Below, piece after piece: positions 33,490 to 41,953 of a DNA stretch of 50,410 nucleotides. Each line of letters begins with the position of its first letter. The stretch's first letter is position 1. Source of the stretch: DAXETY01 sp051155755 (GTDB taxonomy: Bacteria > Desulfobacterota > Desulfobacteria > Desulfobacterales > SG8-13); NCBI GenBank assembly GCA_051155755.1, contig DAXETY010000096.1:1-50410 (forward strand). The letters are read 5' to 3'. Both the position numbers and the translations under genes were made by a program. The notes under the pieces were generated by a model that did no database searches, was not told where the DNA came from, and saw only the letters and a program-made list of their open reading frames with translations.

Positions 33490-34983
33490 TTATCCCTGCT
33501 GCGACAGGGGCACGTAGAATTTTCCATTCTGCCGCTGCACCAGCAGCAGCAGACGATCTTTATCCTCGGAATTGCGGATGGTTTCCTTGAGTTCGGCGAC
33601 CGAATTGACCGACTTCCGGTTCACCTCGACAATCACGTCGCCCTTCCGCATACCGGCGGATTGCGCCGGGCTGTCGGATGCGATGCCGACAACCACCACA
33701 CCCCGGTCGGCCTCCAGGCCGAATTGCCGGGCAATTTCAGGACTCAGATCATGGAGCTGCAAGCCCCATTTCCCCTTGGCCGGTTCAGCGCTGCGGTCGA
33801 GCTCGGCCGTTTCGGAGGACAGCTTGCCCACCGTAATGGAAATCCGGCGCTCTTTTCCGTCCCGCAGCACCGTCACCATAACTTCCTTGTCCACGGGCGT
33901 TGCGGCCACCACTGCCGGCAGGTCGTGGCTTTCCTTTATGGTCTGACCGTCAAAAGCGGTGATGATGTCCCCGCGCTGAATGCCGCCCTCCCCAGCCGGA
34001 CTGTCGGCGGTGACATCCGCTACCAGGGCGCCTTCCGTGTTTTCGACACCGAGGGCCTCGGCCAGTTCCGGAGTAAGTGTCTGGATGCTGACACCCAGAT
34101 AGCCGCGGGTCACTTCGCCGTGGGCCACCAGTTGCGGGATCAGCGGTTTGGCCATGTCCACCGGAATGGCAAAACCGATGCCCTGTCCCTGGGGAATGAT
34201 GGCGGTGTTGATACCCACCACTTCACCCTTCACGTTGAACAGGGGACCGCCCGAATTTCCGGGATTGATGGAAGCATCGGTCTGAATGAAGTCATCGTAA
34301 GGCCCGGCACCGATCACCCGTCCCTTGGCGCTGACGATCCCGGAGGTTACGGTGTGGTTGAGTCCGAAGGGATTGCCGATGGCGACCACCCAGTCGCCGA
34401 CTTTCAGCTGCTCGGAGCTGCCCATGACCGCAGCCGGAAACGGTCCGTCGGCTTCGATCTTCAGAACCGCGAGATCGGTTTTGGGATCACGGCCGACGAC
34501 CTGCGCTTTGTACTCCTTCTTGTCGGCGAGAGTGACGGTCACCTCAGCTGCATCCTCGACCACGTGATTGTTGGTCAGAACGGTGCCCGTTTCGCTGATG
34601 ATCACCCCGGACCCCGCTCCCATGGTTTTCCGGTTTTCGGGCATCGAGGGCATGCCTTCGAAAAAGCGGTCGAAGAAATTGCCCGGATATCCCTCCGGTA
34701 GATGCGGCCTCTGGAACCCGGCCTTTTCGACCTTGGTGACTTTGACGTTGACGACCGTCGGGCTGAACTTTTCCGCCAGTTCGGCGAAAGAACCCGGCAT
34801 GGCCGGCGACGCGGGGGCGGAAACCGATGCGGCTTCGGGAAGATCCCCGGCCGTGGAAAGGCTGGTCCGGTCCAAGCCGGCGGCCATCAGGAGCCCGGCC
34901 ACCAGAAACGGAATGCCCAGGGCGATGGCCCCCTTGATCCCATAACGTCGATGTTGGAATTTCTCATTGCTTTTGGTGTTCAT
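33490..34983 (-). CDS. Do-family (DegP/HtrA) periplasmic serine protease
   Basis: A 497-residue envelope protease/chaperone. After an N-terminal hydrophobic anchor or signal (about 16-38), the trypsin-like domain has the catalytic triad His140 (TNNHVVED), Asp170 (KTDLAVLK) and Ser244 (GNSGGP). Two PDZ domains follow (about 305-390 and 415-490). The domain order and length are those of DegP/MucD, which degrade misfolded exported proteins. The ATG at 34983 follows AAAGGAGA. It lies 61 bases after a response-regulator gene on the same strand, suggesting stress-linked expression, and is followed by the BT1-like transporter. Confidence 0.94.
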   Translation of the reverse strand: MNTKSNEKFQHRRYGIKGAIALGIPFLVAGLLMAAGLDRTSLSTAGDLPEAASVSAPASPAMPGSFAELAEKFSPTVVNVKVTKVEKAGFQRPHLPEGYPGNFFDRFFEGMPSMPENRKTMGAGSGVIISETGTVLTNNHVVEDAAEVTVTLADKKEYKAQVVGRDPKTDLAVLKIEADGPFPAAVMGSSEQLKVGDWVVAIGNPFGLNHTVTSGIVSAKGRVIGAGPYDDFIQTDASINPGNSGGPLFNVKGEVVGINTAIIPQGQGIGFAIPVDMAKPLIPQLVAHGEVTRGYLGVSIQTLTPELAEALGVENTEGALVADVTADSPAGEGGIQRGDIITAFDGQTIKESHDLPAVVAATPVDKEVMVTVLRDGKERRISITVGKLSSETAELDRSAEPAKGKWGLQLHDLSPEIARQFGLEADRGVVVVGIASDSPAQSAGMRKGDVIVEVNRKSVNSVAELKETIRNSEDKDRLLLLVQRQNGKFYVPLSQQG

Positions 34984-35044
34984 TTGCTTCTCCTTTACTT
35001 TATTTTTGTTTTGGTGGGGTTGCGTCTTCCAAACCGACCCCGCT

Positions 35045-35476
35045 TCACTGCTTCAAGACGGTTCGCACGGCGGCGCGCAGCGCCTCGGGGTCAAACGGTT
35101 TTGTCAAAAAATGGGCCGTCATCGACCGAACAGAGGGCAAATCCCAGATGGTGTAATCCGCGCTGATCAGAATGAACGGCACGTCCGGGTTCACTTCGGT
35201 CTGGCGCCGGAAAAATGCATAACCCTCCACTTCTTTGGAGACCGGATGGAGATTGATGTCGAAGATGATCAAGCCGATATGTTTGCCCCCTTTCTCGGCC
35301 AGATGCTCCTCGGCTTCCCGGGTCGTCTTTTTGCCGATGACCTTATAGCCCCAGTGTTTCAGTAAGGCCTGCAGCGCATACCGGGAATAGTCGTATTCCT
35401 CGATTAGAAGTACGGTGCTTTCCGTGCAAGCGGCTGCCCCGTTGCCTCTTGCGCAATCCATTGAATGATTAAGCAT
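35045..35476 (-). CDS. Single-domain response regulator
   Basis: A 143-residue receiver-domain protein without an output domain. The phosphoacceptor is Asp73 (IIFDINLHP). The conserved Ser/Thr is in ISADYT, the lysine in KPF, and an acidic pair begins the fold (LLIEEYD). It therefore probably relays phosphate or acts by protein contact. A longer frame to 35524 exists, but the ATG at 35476 has AGGAAGG upstream and overlaps the preceding small gene by 8 bases, which favours coupled translation. The neighbouring HtrA gene follows 61 bases downstream. No kinase is visible nearby. Confidence 0.82.
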   Translation of the reverse strand: MLNHSMDCARGNGAAACTESTVLLIEEYDYSRYALQALLKHWGYKVIGKKTTREAEEHLAEKGGKHIGLIIFDINLHPVSKEVEGYAFFRRQTEVNPDVPFILISADYTIWDLPSVRSMTAHFLTKPFDPEALRAAVRTVLKQ

Positions 35477-35705
35477 TTTTTTGCTTGCCTTCCTGGTGAA
35501 AACTCCGGCCGGATTTGAATTCATAAGCCCGGGTCACAGTGTTCCAATGCATCTCGAGCGGTGGTTCAGCGACCCCTCGGCCCGGGTCTGCAAACCGATC
35601 CATGGCAAAACCGAACGGATTCCGGTCAAACTTCCTTCTGAGTGGACGCACAAGTTTGGGCTTCGGATTCGATGGTTTTCCGAATGCAAAGAATTTGATT
35701 TTCAT
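35469..35705 (-). CDS. Unknown small protein coupled to the response regulator
   Basis: A 78-residue basic protein that I do not recognise. It starts with MKIKFFAFGKP, followed by Arg/Lys/Pro-rich segments (PKLVRPLRRKF) and a WNTVTRAYEFKSG stretch, without transmembrane helix or cysteines. It is supported by a strong GGGAGGACGAA site just before the ATG and by the 8-base overlap of its end with the response-regulator start. The reading frame continues upstream to 35756, but the Met at 35705 is better placed. It might be an adaptor or partner of the receiver, which is inference from the coupling. Confidence 0.6.
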   Translation of the reverse strand: MKIKFFAFGKPSNPKPKLVRPLRRKFDRNPFGFAMDRFADPGRGVAEPPLEMHWNTVTRAYEFKSGRSFHQEGKQKNA

Positions 35706-35956
35706 TTCGTCCTCCCTGATTGGATTATCGACGCAGCCATGTCTCTTCTTGCGCATATGTATAATCCTCGAACCTAACCGGAAGATGACGCCAATATTAT
35801 CAATTGGTAATCTTTAGGATGGCATGAGATCCGGCCTGGGAGGCCGGTTGAGGAAGGCAATGACGGGACAGGGAGATAAAATGGCGTGAACCGGAGGTGA
35901 AAAGCGACGATCGCATAAACGCCTGCGGCCGCCGCGCCGTTTGCCCGGTTTCACTG

Positions 35957-35986
35957 AAAACTTAAAATTTGAAACGCTCATTTTAG
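35957..35986 (+). repeat. TTTGAAACG-family dispersed repeat, copy 3
   Basis: AAAACTTAAAATTTGAAACG followed by CTCATTTTAG, nearly the same as 5561-5590. It is joined directly to a two-hairpin element. Confidence 0.7.
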
Positions 35987-35988
35987 AA

Positions 35989-36055
35989 CAGAAGCACTTC
36001 AGTGCTTCCATGTTAACTTGCGCCGGGTAGGCAGCACCCGTTCCGGGCAAGAATC
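35989..36055 (+). repeat. Two-hairpin dispersed element, copy 3 (divergent)
   Basis: Hairpin I keeps the exact stem GAAGCAC/GTGCTTC but has a different loop (TTCA instead of GTTT). The second part again has TTGC...GCAA arms and ends in AAGAATC. Conservation of stems with loop change argues for selection or transposition at the structure level. It ends 4 bases from the DUF3611 stop codon. Confidence 0.75.
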
Positions 36056-36059
36056 GATG

Positions 36060-36716
36060 TTAGGCGGAAGAAGCGCCAACTGCCATTTCGGCGGAGGGGC
36101 GGGTTAATCGAAAAAGAAACCAGATGGAGAACGCCATTACGATCAGCTCGGCCGTAAGAATCATCACCAAAGAAACCAGGCTGACGGCATCGATGGCAGA
36201 CAGAGTCTTGGCGGGGTCCGCTCCCACAGCGGCAAAGGGGATGCCGGTTTGCGGAATGGTCAACAGGACAAACAATATTCGCCCCACGGCGTTGATCATC
36301 AGGATCATCGAGAAGAAAATCCCCAGACAGCTGGCCCACAGACCGATCCACACCGTTTTCACGACGGCGGACTGAGGCGGACACAGCGCGGGATCCGCAA
36401 TCCGCTTGGCCAGGCGGGTATATCGATAAAACCAGACCGTGGTAAAAAGCATCACTACCAGACTTCCGTAAGAAAGGTAGTTGCGCAGATCGAGCCCTCT
36501 TCGCTGCACCGCTTCGGGACTGTTTGCAACCAGCACGTAAAACAGCAGGAAAATGGGAACCGCAATCAGGACCAGCTGAATCCAGAAACCAATCCAGCCC
36601 AGGCGGGAAAATTGCCGGGCGAGCCTTTCCGGGTCCGGCTGCTGCCACTGCAAGGTCGATGTATTTTGATCGTTTGCGCTTTCGGGATTGTTCGCCGATA
36701 GATTTGTAACCGCCAT
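36060..36716 (-). CDS. DUF3611 family membrane protein
   Basis: A 218-residue inner-membrane protein with about four transmembrane helices. Residues about 30-66 (FSRLGWIGFWIQLVLIAVP and following) resemble DUF3611, a family with cyanobacterial and plastid members (Tic21-like), of unknown bacterial role. The ATG at 36716 is preferred because AAAGGAT lies 9 bases upstream; an ATG at 36725 abuts that site. It opens a long minus-strand region of envelope genes and has a repeat directly after its stop. Confidence 0.78.
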   Translation of the reverse strand: MAVTNLSANNPESANDQNTSTLQWQQPDPERLARQFSRLGWIGFWIQLVLIAVPIFLLFYVLVANSPEAVQRRGLDLRNYLSYGSLVVMLFTTVWFYRYTRLAKRIADPALCPPQSAVVKTVWIGLWASCLGIFFSMILMINAVGRILFVLLTIPQTGIPFAAVGADPAKTLSAIDAVSLVSLVMILTAELIVMAFSIWFLFRLTRPSAEMAVGASSA

Positions 36717-36806
36717 GGTCGTCATCCTTTCATCGTCAATGATCGGTCGGTCTCGTAGCGGGCGGAAAGTGCGATCCGCCGTCACCGTTAGATCGCTCCG
36801 GACGTT

Positions 36807-38000
36807 CTACCGTCCTCGGGTCAGTACCCAGTAAACTTTCCCGCCGGGAGTCTCGATGCGATATATCGGCCGGCTCCGCGGTTTGTCCACGTTGACCAGA
36901 CGCAAAAACAGGTCGTCGAAAAACTCGGGGGTCTCCAGGCTGAAATTGTGGAAATTGCGCGTTCGATTCACCGGGGTGACATCCACCAGGGTAATGCGTG
37001 CATCTTGGGGCTCGACCATTTCAAAAAATCGAGCGGCCGCATCGAATTGGTCGGGATTATTCGGTCTTAGCGTGCTTTCCCCCAGGCGCCGTTCCCGGTT
37101 GAGAATGCGGCTGAGCAGCAGTGCCCGGTCATTGGAGGAAACATACACCGTGAGGTTTCCGGCCAGGGCGGTAATCTCCTGTTTGAACCGATCGCGAAAC
37201 GCCGAACGGTCGACATCCGGAGCTGTCAGCACCACGTTTTCGATTTCGACCTGTGTATCGGCCAGGTCTGTCTGTTGGTAAAGGATGCTGAAGGCGTGCA
37301 CGACCACCTCAGCGCCCATGCTGTTGGCAACCAGCCACAATCGCTCCGGGCGGACCTGCCGGATGATCAATTCCAGTGTCTGGGCCAGTTCAGTCCCGGA
37401 TGCTGCCGCAATTCGATGGGCGCGCCGGTAGCCGTTCGGTGTCGATCCCTGGTCCCCCGGCCAGTCGAAAACCAGCACCGGCGTGTCGATGTCCAATACA
37501 TGGCTGAGAAATGCGGTTTTGCGCAAGGCCGAAGGAAAACGCTCCCGGAATCCGTTCACGTTGATCAGCAGCGAACGCAGCGGGGAGGCTTGCACCTGCT
37601 GTTGGACTTCGGCAATAAAATCTGCCCGGTTCAACGACTCGACCCGTTTCAGTTGGATTTCTTCATTCTGGAACCAATCCGTTGGATTGATGATCATCCC
37701 GATACCCAGGGCAGGCTCGATCCCGGTGTCAAACAGACCGAAAGTGAGTCCTTCCCGGCGCTGGTTGCCGAAACGATCCTCCAGCGGTTGGTCCCCGCTT
37801 TCCAGGTTTCGATTGGTAACGAAGAAAAACCGGTAGGCATTCTGGTCTCCCAGCCTTGTCACCAGCATGCGGCGGAATTGAAGTGCTTCGGCTCGTTCCA
37901 GGGCCACCCGGGTGGGCCGGTAGAAAAAAAGCACCAGTCCGACGAAAATCAGCGCGACCAACCCCATGCCGATGAACATTCGACGTTTGAAACGGCCCAT
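36807..38000 (-). CDS. Alpha/beta hydrolase of the DUF900 type
   Basis: A 397-residue membrane-anchored enzyme with one N-terminal helix (about 8-30) and a cytoplasmic or periplasmic alpha/beta hydrolase fold. The nucleophile elbow is ANSMGA with Ser227; upstream strands LLINVNGFRERF and VLVFDWPGDQG fit DUF900. This family is predicted to be lipase/esterase-like; no substrate is known. The ATG at 38000 follows AAGGATG, and an upstream frame to 38117 overlaps the preceding gene. It is 76 bases downstream of another alpha/beta hydrolase. Confidence 0.82.
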   Translation of the reverse strand: MGRFKRRMFIGMGLVALIFVGLVLFFYRPTRVALERAEALQFRRMLVTRLGDQNAYRFFFVTNRNLESGDQPLEDRFGNQRREGLTFGLFDTGIEPALGIGMIINPTDWFQNEEIQLKRVESLNRADFIAEVQQQVQASPLRSLLINVNGFRERFPSALRKTAFLSHVLDIDTPVLVFDWPGDQGSTPNGYRRAHRIAAASGTELAQTLELIIRQVRPERLWLVANSMGAEVVVHAFSILYQQTDLADTQVEIENVVLTAPDVDRSAFRDRFKQEITALAGNLTVYVSSNDRALLLSRILNRERRLGESTLRPNNPDQFDAAARFFEMVEPQDARITLVDVTPVNRTRNFHNFSLETPEFFDDLFLRLVNVDKPRSRPIYRIETPGGKVYWVLTRGR

Positions 38001-38076
38001 TGGGTCATCCTTGTGCGGTGCGCTCCGCAATGAAGGCTTGCAGAGATGGATGGTTGACTGGCGACATTGACAATTC

Positions 38077-39141
38077 TCATTCCTTCGCAATTTGGACCTG
38101 CTGCAGGCGCCGAACAATGATCGGCACCGCCGGAGGTGTGCGTCGGCTGCCTTCGGTGATATTGCGAATCATCGACAGGTGGGTGCCGTCGACGGTCTGC
38201 AGGGGCACGCCTTCCAGGCGCGCCGATTCAACGGTGACCAGGCCGTCCCCCAAACCATGGGTCATGGCGATCATATAGCTGCCCAGCGCATCGGCCTGCT
38301 TGCGGCCGGCCTCAGAGACGTGCAGCTGCAGGTTGTCGATCCAGCCACGGATGTCACGTTCGTTCCAGGGGCTGGCAATGCCCGCAATGACCAGCTGGTC
38401 CACACCGGACGGATGGGGTCGGGCGTTTAACTCCGTCAAAAACCGGCTGCCCGGCAGCAGGTCGATCTTGGCCTCGCCGGCGCCGTCGAGAATGGCCCCC
38501 AACCAGTTGGCTTCACCTTCGACCAACCGGGCCAGTTGATCGCGCACTTCGGCAAATACCCGCAATCGGACCATTTGCGATCCGTGGTTGGGGGTTCCCA
38601 CCATCGTAAGTGAGGCGACCTCGGGCACCTGCTTTTTTTTGGCCAAGCGGTCATAGGCGAATTCCGGGCGGGTGAGCATGTCCCGAGCCACCAGACCGCC
38701 CATGCTGTGGGCGACAATGGAAACGCGCCCGACCCCGAATTGCCTGAGCTCTTTCATCTCCTCGAAAAACAACCCGGCCGACGCCTCGATCGGCTGATCA
38801 TTGGGATAGTTCAGCAGCCACACATGAAAATCGGCTTTCACCAGTTCCGGTGCCAGGTTCTGCCACACCTTACCGGGATCGTCCAAACCGTGGACCAAAA
38901 CAACGGTTTGCCGTGAGCGGGCCGCGCCTTCCCAAACCCCGCGGTCCAAGTCGAAGTAAAACAGTCCAAAGTTCTGAAGATACCGCGGCGTCTGTTCCGG
39001 AAATCGTTCTTTTACGGTTTCGCGAACCTGGCTGCGCAGCGCCTTTTCCCCCTCCGGGAAAAAAAGACTCCCCGCCTGCCACAATCCAACAAGCAGGAGG
39101 ATGCAGACAATACCCCAGAGCCAGCGCCTTTTTTTCCGCAT
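38077..39141 (-). CDS. Membrane-anchored lipase-like alpha/beta hydrolase
   Basis: A 354-residue protein with a single N-terminal helix (residues 7-25) and a lipase-type alpha/beta hydrolase. LVHGLDDPGKVW supplies the oxyanion strand; the nucleophile elbow AHSMGG has Ser146. A D-x-x-V motif (GDGLVTVES) and the late GTHLSMIRN with a histidine complete a plausible triad. It probably hydrolyses ester bonds of lipids or acyl compounds at the membrane. It precedes a second hydrolase (36807-38000), and both point outward from the same operon-like region. The ATG at 39141 has a distant AGGAAGG. Confidence 0.83.
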   Translation of the reverse strand: MRKKRRWLWGIVCILLLVGLWQAGSLFFPEGEKALRSQVRETVKERFPEQTPRYLQNFGLFYFDLDRGVWEGAARSRQTVVLVHGLDDPGKVWQNLAPELVKADFHVWLLNYPNDQPIEASAGLFFEEMKELRQFGVGRVSIVAHSMGGLVARDMLTRPEFAYDRLAKKKQVPEVASLTMVGTPNHGSQMVRLRVFAEVRDQLARLVEGEANWLGAILDGAGEAKIDLLPGSRFLTELNARPHPSGVDQLVIAGIASPWNERDIRGWIDNLQLHVSEAGRKQADALGSYMIAMTHGLGDGLVTVESARLEGVPLQTVDGTHLSMIRNITEGSRRTPPAVPIIVRRLQQVQIAKE

Positions 39142-39319
39142 CGATTTCGAGAACCCTTCCTGGATGCCGGTTGCTTTTGATCAGCCTGCCTAGACCGTCG
39201 GTTTTCAGTAGAAGCGAGCCACTTTGCTTTGCGGCGACCGGACCGGGAAGCAATCGTCCCTCGGCAATGGGCAGGTGCAGTGGCCTACGAAGGAACGCGA
39301 CGCTGCAAAGGGGCACTAG

Positions 39320-39339
39320 GGCCGGCCATCGTGCCGGCC
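39320..39339 (+). repeat. REP-like hairpin
   Basis: Perfect 7-bp stem GGCCGGC/GCCGGCC with loop CATCGT, related to the pair at 31625-31700. It lies between the hydrolase start and the DUF202 stop. Confidence 0.65.
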
Positions 39340-39384
39340 GCTCGATCCGGTCACCGGCGAAAGCCCTTTGCGGATCGGGGCTTT

Positions 39385-39813
39385 TCAGGGGTTGAGCAAT
39401 ATCACGACAAAGCCGTAGATTCCGATCAACAACAGCATGATCGCACTGAGCAAACCCAGGGGCCAGGGCTCGGAGCGAGGATAGCCTCGCTTCTCCAGGC
39501 GTCTTTCGATCTTTACACTCTGAACTACGGCGGCGGATAGCATCACAATGCCGATCAGGATAAAACCGCCGCCGAATATCTGGGCCGTATAAAAAGGATC
39601 GGCGTATCTTCCGAGTTTTTCCAGGTACTCCAGCGCCCTGCCGACACCGAAGCCGAAGGCGATCAGGGCCAGCGAGGTGCGGATCCAGGCGATCACCGTA
39701 CGATCGCCTGCCCAGAAGGTCCGGTCGGCCGCCCAACGGGTGCGGTCCTGCGCCAGCTCGGTGCGCTTGTAGGCAAGCTGGGTTTTGGTATCCACCTTTT
39801 TTTCATCGCCCAT
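39385..39813 (-). CDS. DUF202 family membrane protein
   Basis: A 142-residue inner-membrane protein. After a charged region there are three transmembrane helices, with the DUF202 hallmark RTVIAWIRTSLALIAFGFGVGRAL in pieces at about residues 37-60 and a KIERRLEKRGYPR loop. The family (YidH-like) has no firm function. The ATG at 39813 follows GAGGAT. It is 22 bases downstream of a small exported protein on the same strand. Confidence 0.88.
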   Translation of the reverse strand: MGDEKKVDTKTQLAYKRTELAQDRTRWAADRTFWAGDRTVIAWIRTSLALIAFGFGVGRALEYLEKLGRYADPFYTAQIFGGGFILIGIVMLSAAVVQSVKIERRLEKRGYPRSEPWPLGLLSAIMLLLIGIYGFVVILLNP

Positions 39814-39835
39814 ATGGGCCCAATCCTCACTTGAC

Positions 39836-40162
39836 TTATCGCACTGTAAGAGACTGGATTTGATGGCCACTCAGCGTTGTTCGCCATGTTACGGTTACCG
39901 TCTCGCCGACGTTAAAATCCTTCAATTCTACTGACCTGCCATTCTTGGTTAAGGTTGCATCCGCATCGATCGGGCCTCCCACGGTAAACATCTGCGATCC
40001 TAGCGGCACCTGAATCACCACTGTGTCGTGGGGCAAATTGAGAGCCGATATTTTGCCTGTCATGGTATGAATTCTATTTTCAGAGTGCGCTACAACGGTG
40101 GACAAACATACCAGGAAAACCAGGCAAAAGATGACCGCTGGGAAACAATATTGCCTTTTCAT
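39836..40162 (-). CDS. Small exported protein, unknown
   Basis: A 108-residue protein with a signal peptide (residues 1-25, cleavage after VVAH or nearby) and a small beta-rich mature part (ISALNLPHDTVVIQV, TVGGPIDADATLTKNG, NVGETVTVTW). It resembles DUF5666-like or OB-fold periplasmic modules but has no cysteine or clear metal motif. An AACGGAGG site precedes the ATG. It sits in a tight minus-strand series upstream of the DUF202 gene. Confidence 0.7.
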   Translation of the reverse strand: MKRQYCFPAVIFCLVFLVCLSTVVAHSENRIHTMTGKISALNLPHDTVVIQVPLGSQMFTVGGPIDADATLTKNGRSVELKDFNVGETVTVTWRTTLSGHQIQSLTVR

Positions 40163-40253
40163 TTTTTACCTCCGTTACGTTCATTTACCGTTAACATGAC
40201 AACCTCTGTCAAACTGCAAAAAGCCGCAAGAATGTTCGATTCCGCCGTCCGAC

Positions 40254-40685
40254 TCAGTAGGGCGTGCAGACACCGAAGGCGACGTTGCCGACCAGGTCTC
40301 CGGAAGCGGTAAACACCATCCGGCCGGTATCCTGCATGATGGCAATGCTCCAGCCAAAACCGTCCTGGATGTCTTCATATCCCTCTTCGGCCCCCTGGAT
40401 CATGAGCTTGTTGTCGATTTGCTGAACGCTTTGAATCGGACTTTTTCGTCCTTCACCCTCTTTTGCGTCCTTCATGATCTTGTTTTTGACATCGATCCAG
40501 AAGATTCTCGGCAGGTTGACGGCCTCGGGGTCTATCTCGATGCATCCCTCTTCCATGATGCATTCCGTGAAATCCGTTATGGTGCAAACCAGCGGCCGGG
40601 TGCCGTCAAAATCACCGGCGGCGGACAGGGACGGGATCGCCAAAATGAACACTAGCACCGACAGAACCATATTTTTTATTTTCAT
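40254..40685 (-). CDS. Exported hypothetical protein
   Basis: A 143-residue protein with a signal peptide (residues 1-23) and a short acidic mature domain with four cysteines (VCTITDFTEC, EEGCIEID, and the C-terminal FGVCTPY) that could form two disulfides. I recognise no family. The ATG at 40685 has AGGAGG 7 bases upstream, an excellent site; the frame extends further to 40880 over the next gene's end and is unlikely to be used. It probably belongs to the same series of secreted proteins as its neighbours. Confidence 0.72.
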   Translation of the reverse strand: MKIKNMVLSVLVFILAIPSLSAAGDFDGTRPLVCTITDFTECIMEEGCIEIDPEAVNLPRIFWIDVKNKIMKDAKEGEGRKSPIQSVQQIDNKLMIQGAEEGYEDIQDGFGWSIAIMQDTGRMVFTASGDLVGNVAFGVCTPY

Positions 40686-40780
40686 GAAGTCCCTCCTGGT
40701 TTGGGTCAGAGGACCGGCGCTGAAAAAAACCCGGGTCCGATGATTTTTCGCATTTGATAACGGCAAGTAGAAACCGGACA

Positions 40781-41272
40781 TCAATTCACCGTGTATCCCT
40801 TGCCCTGCAGGCAGGCCTTGAACGCACGGTTGAACCGGTTGCGGGCCTCGATATGCTCGTTGGCCTGCTGCTGGGCCCATTGCTGCTGCGCGTTCTGTTC
40901 CCTTGCGATCTGGTCCGAACGTCGCATGCCGCCCACCAGGGCACCGGAGGCGGCGCCGATGGCCGCACCCCGGCCGGCATCCCCGGCGATCGCACCGGCG
41001 GCCAGGCCAACGGCCCCACCGCGGACACCGCCACGAAGCAGCCCGCCTTGCGGCGCTTCACGCCCCGGCGGCGGCGCCGAGGCCCTGGGGGTCGCCAGGG
41101 GATCGAATCCGGTCTGGTTGCGGGCCCAAATCTGACATTCCACCTTGTCTCGATCCATCTGCTCCTGGCTTTGCCCTTGACTGGGGAAGACAAAGAAATC
41201 CTGTGCGGAGGATACGGCGGCAAAAGCCAGCAGTACGACAAAGAATACTGTAATGCCCGTAATTGGCTTCAT
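40781..41272 (-). CDS. Glycine-zipper family exported protein
   Basis: A 163-residue protein with a signal peptide (1-23). A Gly/Ala-rich zipper of about 35 residues (GGVRGGAVGLAAGAIAGDAG and onward) is followed by a Gln-rich coil (REQNAQQQWAQQQANEHIEARN). Two cysteines (KVECQIW and FKACLQGKGYTV) probably form a disulfide. The layout resembles YMGG-type or Rickettsia 17-kDa-like periplasmic proteins, which pack in or under the outer membrane. An AAGGAGC site favours the ATG at 41272. Confidence 0.8.
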   Translation of the reverse strand: MKPITGITVFFVVLLAFAAVSSAQDFFVFPSQGQSQEQMDRDKVECQIWARNQTGFDPLATPRASAPPPGREAPQGGLLRGGVRGGAVGLAAGAIAGDAGRGAAIGAASGALVGGMRRSDQIAREQNAQQQWAQQQANEHIEARNRFNRAFKACLQGKGYTVN

Positions 41273-41378
41273 TATGAGCTCCTTCATTTGTTGATGATCC
41301 CGATGGAATCCGTTTTGGGTCTACATGGGATCAGCGGATTGCAACGAAACCCTCTTCGGGGATACCCAATGCCGATGC

Positions 41379-41702
41379 TCAAACGATCAGCCTGCCGATG
41401 GACTGACGATCTCGAGAAATGGGAGCGACCTCCCCGATCATGATTTTCGGTTCCTGGCTCAAAAGGCATCGAATACCGAACAGCACAGTGAATTGCACCG
41501 ACTTCAGGTAATCATCCAGGGAGTCGCGGTCCGTCCAGCGGCCCAAAAACAGAAAGTTGTTGGCCTCTTCCGCATTTTGGTAAAATCCAGCCTCCACGCA
41601 GCCTTCTTCCGTCTTAATATGCGCAACCAGAGAGCTGATCGTCTGCCAGACCTCTTTGCGTTTTTCCGCCAGCACATTCATTTCGACAAAGAACAGAACC
41701 AT
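41379..41702 (-). CDS. Putative quinol monooxygenase (ABM domain)
   Basis: A 107-residue single-domain ABM protein. The pattern MVLFFVEMNVLAEKRKEVWQ...EEGCVEAGFYQNAEEANNFLFLGRWTDRDSLDDYLKS resembles YgiN-like quinol monooxygenases, which take part in stress or redox cycling without a cofactor. GGGAGG lies 7 bases before the ATG. It is longer than the ABM protein at 19253 and shows no close similarity to it. It is followed downstream by the glycine-zipper gene. Confidence 0.82.
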   Translation of the reverse strand: MVLFFVEMNVLAEKRKEVWQTISSLVAHIKTEEGCVEAGFYQNAEEANNFLFLGRWTDRDSLDDYLKSVQFTVLFGIRCLLSQEPKIMIGEVAPISRDRQSIGRLIV

Positions 41703-41953
41703 TCGATTGCCTCCCGAAAAACGAAAAGAGGATTGTCCAGATCAAGCACCTCATCAAACGCTTAAAATCAAGGGATTCCAAAATGTATGCCAAGCCGAAC
41801 ATTCAAATAACATTTAATATAATAAATTAATATTATTATATTTTTGTTAAAATTGGAATTTTGCGCCGAACTCGAAAACCGGCTCCGTTTCGTGAAATAC
41901 CCCGAAAGCGTTAAATCTCACAAAAACATGGGCCTCAATGTCCTTGCGACTTC

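Larger units (their letters stand above)
35706..36059. other. Intergenic stretch with two dispersed repeats
   Basis: About 350 bases between the DUF3611 stop (36060) and the start of the 78-residue gene. It holds a TTTGAAACG-family copy (35957-35986) directly joined to a two-hairpin element (35989-36055). Position 35800-35815 is an AT-rich stretch, perhaps part of the promoter of the response-regulator operon; no clear hexamers are seen. No gene is visible. Confidence 0.6.
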
